DNA of 5,840 nucleotides, taken from positions 1 to 5,840 of the forward strand of contig PWOG01000316.1 of NCBI GenBank assembly GCA_003557565.1, written 5' to 3'. Made by a program: the position numbers and the translations under genes. How positions within the stretch are numbered: the first letter of the stretch is position 1; every line of letters starts with the position of its first letter. The DNA comes from Desulfobulbaceae bacterium. Its GTDB lineage: Bacteria > Desulfobacterota > Desulfobulbia > Desulfobulbales > Desulfurivibrionaceae. The notes beneath the pieces were generated by a model, which saw only the letters and a list, made by a program, of their open reading frames with translations, made no database searches and was not told the DNA's origin. Positions 4,968 through 5,840 of this stretch are shown here, in pieces.

Positions 4968-5840
4968 TCAGCCCACCACCCAGACGGCCACCTGCTCGGC
5001 CATCAGCAGGACGCGGTCGGAAACGCCGCGAAACATGCCTTTTTTGGCCTCAGCTCCGCGTCGGCCCAGGACGACGGTGCCGTAACCCTCGACCAGGGCC
5101 TGCCGGATAATCTGTCGGCTGGGCTCAAAACCCTTGGCGGTTTCCTGTTCGTGGATTCGCTGGGCGGGGAAACCGGCGTCGGTCAGGATCTGGCGGGGAG
5201 CGTGGAACAGGCTGTCCGCCCGTTGGATGTGTTCGTCACACCAGGCAGGATCCCAGTGGCGGTGAAAATCTTCGGGCTGAAAACTGGGCCGTTCGGCCAG
5301 CAGGGCGGTGGAATGGAACAGGGTGATTTCCGCTGCGGGATGATCAAGGAGCATGAAGGCCAGATGATCCACCGCCAGCAGGGAGGAAGGGCTGCCGTCC
5401 ACCGGCACCAGAAAGCGCTGGGAGTCGATTTCTCCGTCGATGATCCACTGGGGAACGTCGTGGTATTTGTCCAGCAGGGTTGCGGAGACGCCGCCAATCA
5501 ACATTTCCTCCAGCTTAGTCATCCCCCGGCGGCCGACGACCACGGCGTCGTACCTTCCCCGACGGGCTTCGGCGGCGAGGTCGTCGGCCAGGCCGCCATG
5601 ACCGATCCGGGCTTCCTCCTCGATCCGCTCCCGGTCGATCCCGCGGCGGGCCAGAAAATCGGCGGCCTGGCGGACATGCCCCTTGTGGGCAACCATTTTT
5701 TTCTGGGCTCCAGGGGTCAGCATGTTGATCCGTTCGGCTTCACCCAGCCATTCGTTGCCGGGTGGCAGGGAAACCCCGGTTACCAGACTGATCAGTTTAA
5801 AATGCACATTCTGCCGGTCGGCAAAGAGCATCGCCAGGTA
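4968..5840 (-). CDS. Tandem-domain universal stress protein (5' end beyond window edge)
   Basis: A cytoplasmic protein with two UspA-type domains, usually linked to stress survival and sometimes nucleotide binding. The 290 visible residues begin inside the first domain (YLAMLFADR), and the frame is still open at 5840. By comparison with domain 2, about 20-25 N-terminal residues are missing. Domain 1 ends with VVVGRRGMTKLEEMLIGGVSATLL (visible residues about 100-123). Domain 2 starts RFLVPVDGSPSSLLAVDHLAFM (about 142-163) and ends with VVLGRRGAEAKKGMFRGVSDRVL, close to the C terminus VWVVG. The ATP-binding pattern G-2x-G-9x-G-(S/T) keeps its glycines in both domains, but the Ser/Thr is Gly in domain 1 and Val in domain 2, so nucleotide binding is uncertain. 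A 195-bp gap separates it from yifB on the same strand. The family call is firm; the specific role is unknown. Confidence 0.9.
   Translation of the reverse strand, partial: YLAMLFADRQNVHFKLISLVTGVSLPPGNEWLGEAERINMLTPGAQKKMVAHKGHVRQAADFLARRGIDRERIEEEARIGHGGLADDLAAEARRGRYDAVVVGRRGMTKLEEMLIGGVSATLLDKYHDVPQWIIDGEIDSQRFLVPVDGSPSSLLAVDHLAFMLLDHPAAEITLFHSTALLAERPSFQPEDFHRHWDPAWCDEHIQRADSLFHAPRQILTDAGFPAQRIHEQETAKGFEPSRQIIRQALVEGYGTVVLGRRGAEAKKGMFRGVSDRVLLMAEQVAVWVVG

Overview
The window is about 60% GC by eye, densely coding, and carries six convincing protein genes with short intergenic gaps. The gene content (MetX/MetW pair, a small XRE-type regulator with a cysteine-rich 'CW' tail, a YifB/ComM ATPase, a tandem universal stress protein, a small family 2 glycosyltransferase) and the codon style suggest a moderately GC-rich proteobacterium, most likely a former 'deltaproteobacterium' such as a Desulfobulbales relative. 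That placement is an impression from family resemblance; no marker in the window fixes the lineage.

Layout, left to right. At 1-1552 on the minus strand lies a methionine-biosynthesis pair: metX (homoserine O-acyltransferase, complete) and then metW, 7 bp downstream and cut by the left edge. A 35-codon ORF of doubtful reality (1549-1656) overlaps the metX start by ATGA. At 1682-2062, also minus, is a 126-residue protein with an N-terminal helix-turn-helix and a C-terminal domain with eight cysteines and two Cys-Trp motifs. It is divergent from a 269-residue family 2 glycosyltransferase (2275-3084, plus), and the 212-bp region between them holds a TATAAT box and several short palindromes.

The glycosyltransferase converges on yifB/comM (3249-4772, minus). 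Between them is the most striking non-coding feature: a 107-bp near-palindrome (3081-3187) whose outer arms match at 20 of 21 positions and which supplies the glycosyltransferase stop codon. At the right edge is a tandem-domain universal stress protein (4968-5840, minus) whose first codons lie outside the window. The 195-bp gap between it and yifB contains back-to-back promoter-like sequences. The one facing yifB would start the transcript at or next to the ATG, which suggests a leaderless mRNA.

Functionally, metX and metW clearly belong together: homoserine activation for methionine synthesis, with MetW as its usual partner. The Cys-rich regulator on the same strand just upstream could control them, but that is inference from position. 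The glycosyltransferase, YifB and stress-protein genes show no obvious pathway link. I see no mobile-element genes, rRNA, tRNA or CRISPR array, and no complete new multi-gene system. The points most worth checking are the palindromic element, the HTH/two-CW regulator beside metXW, and the initiation contexts of metX and yifB.
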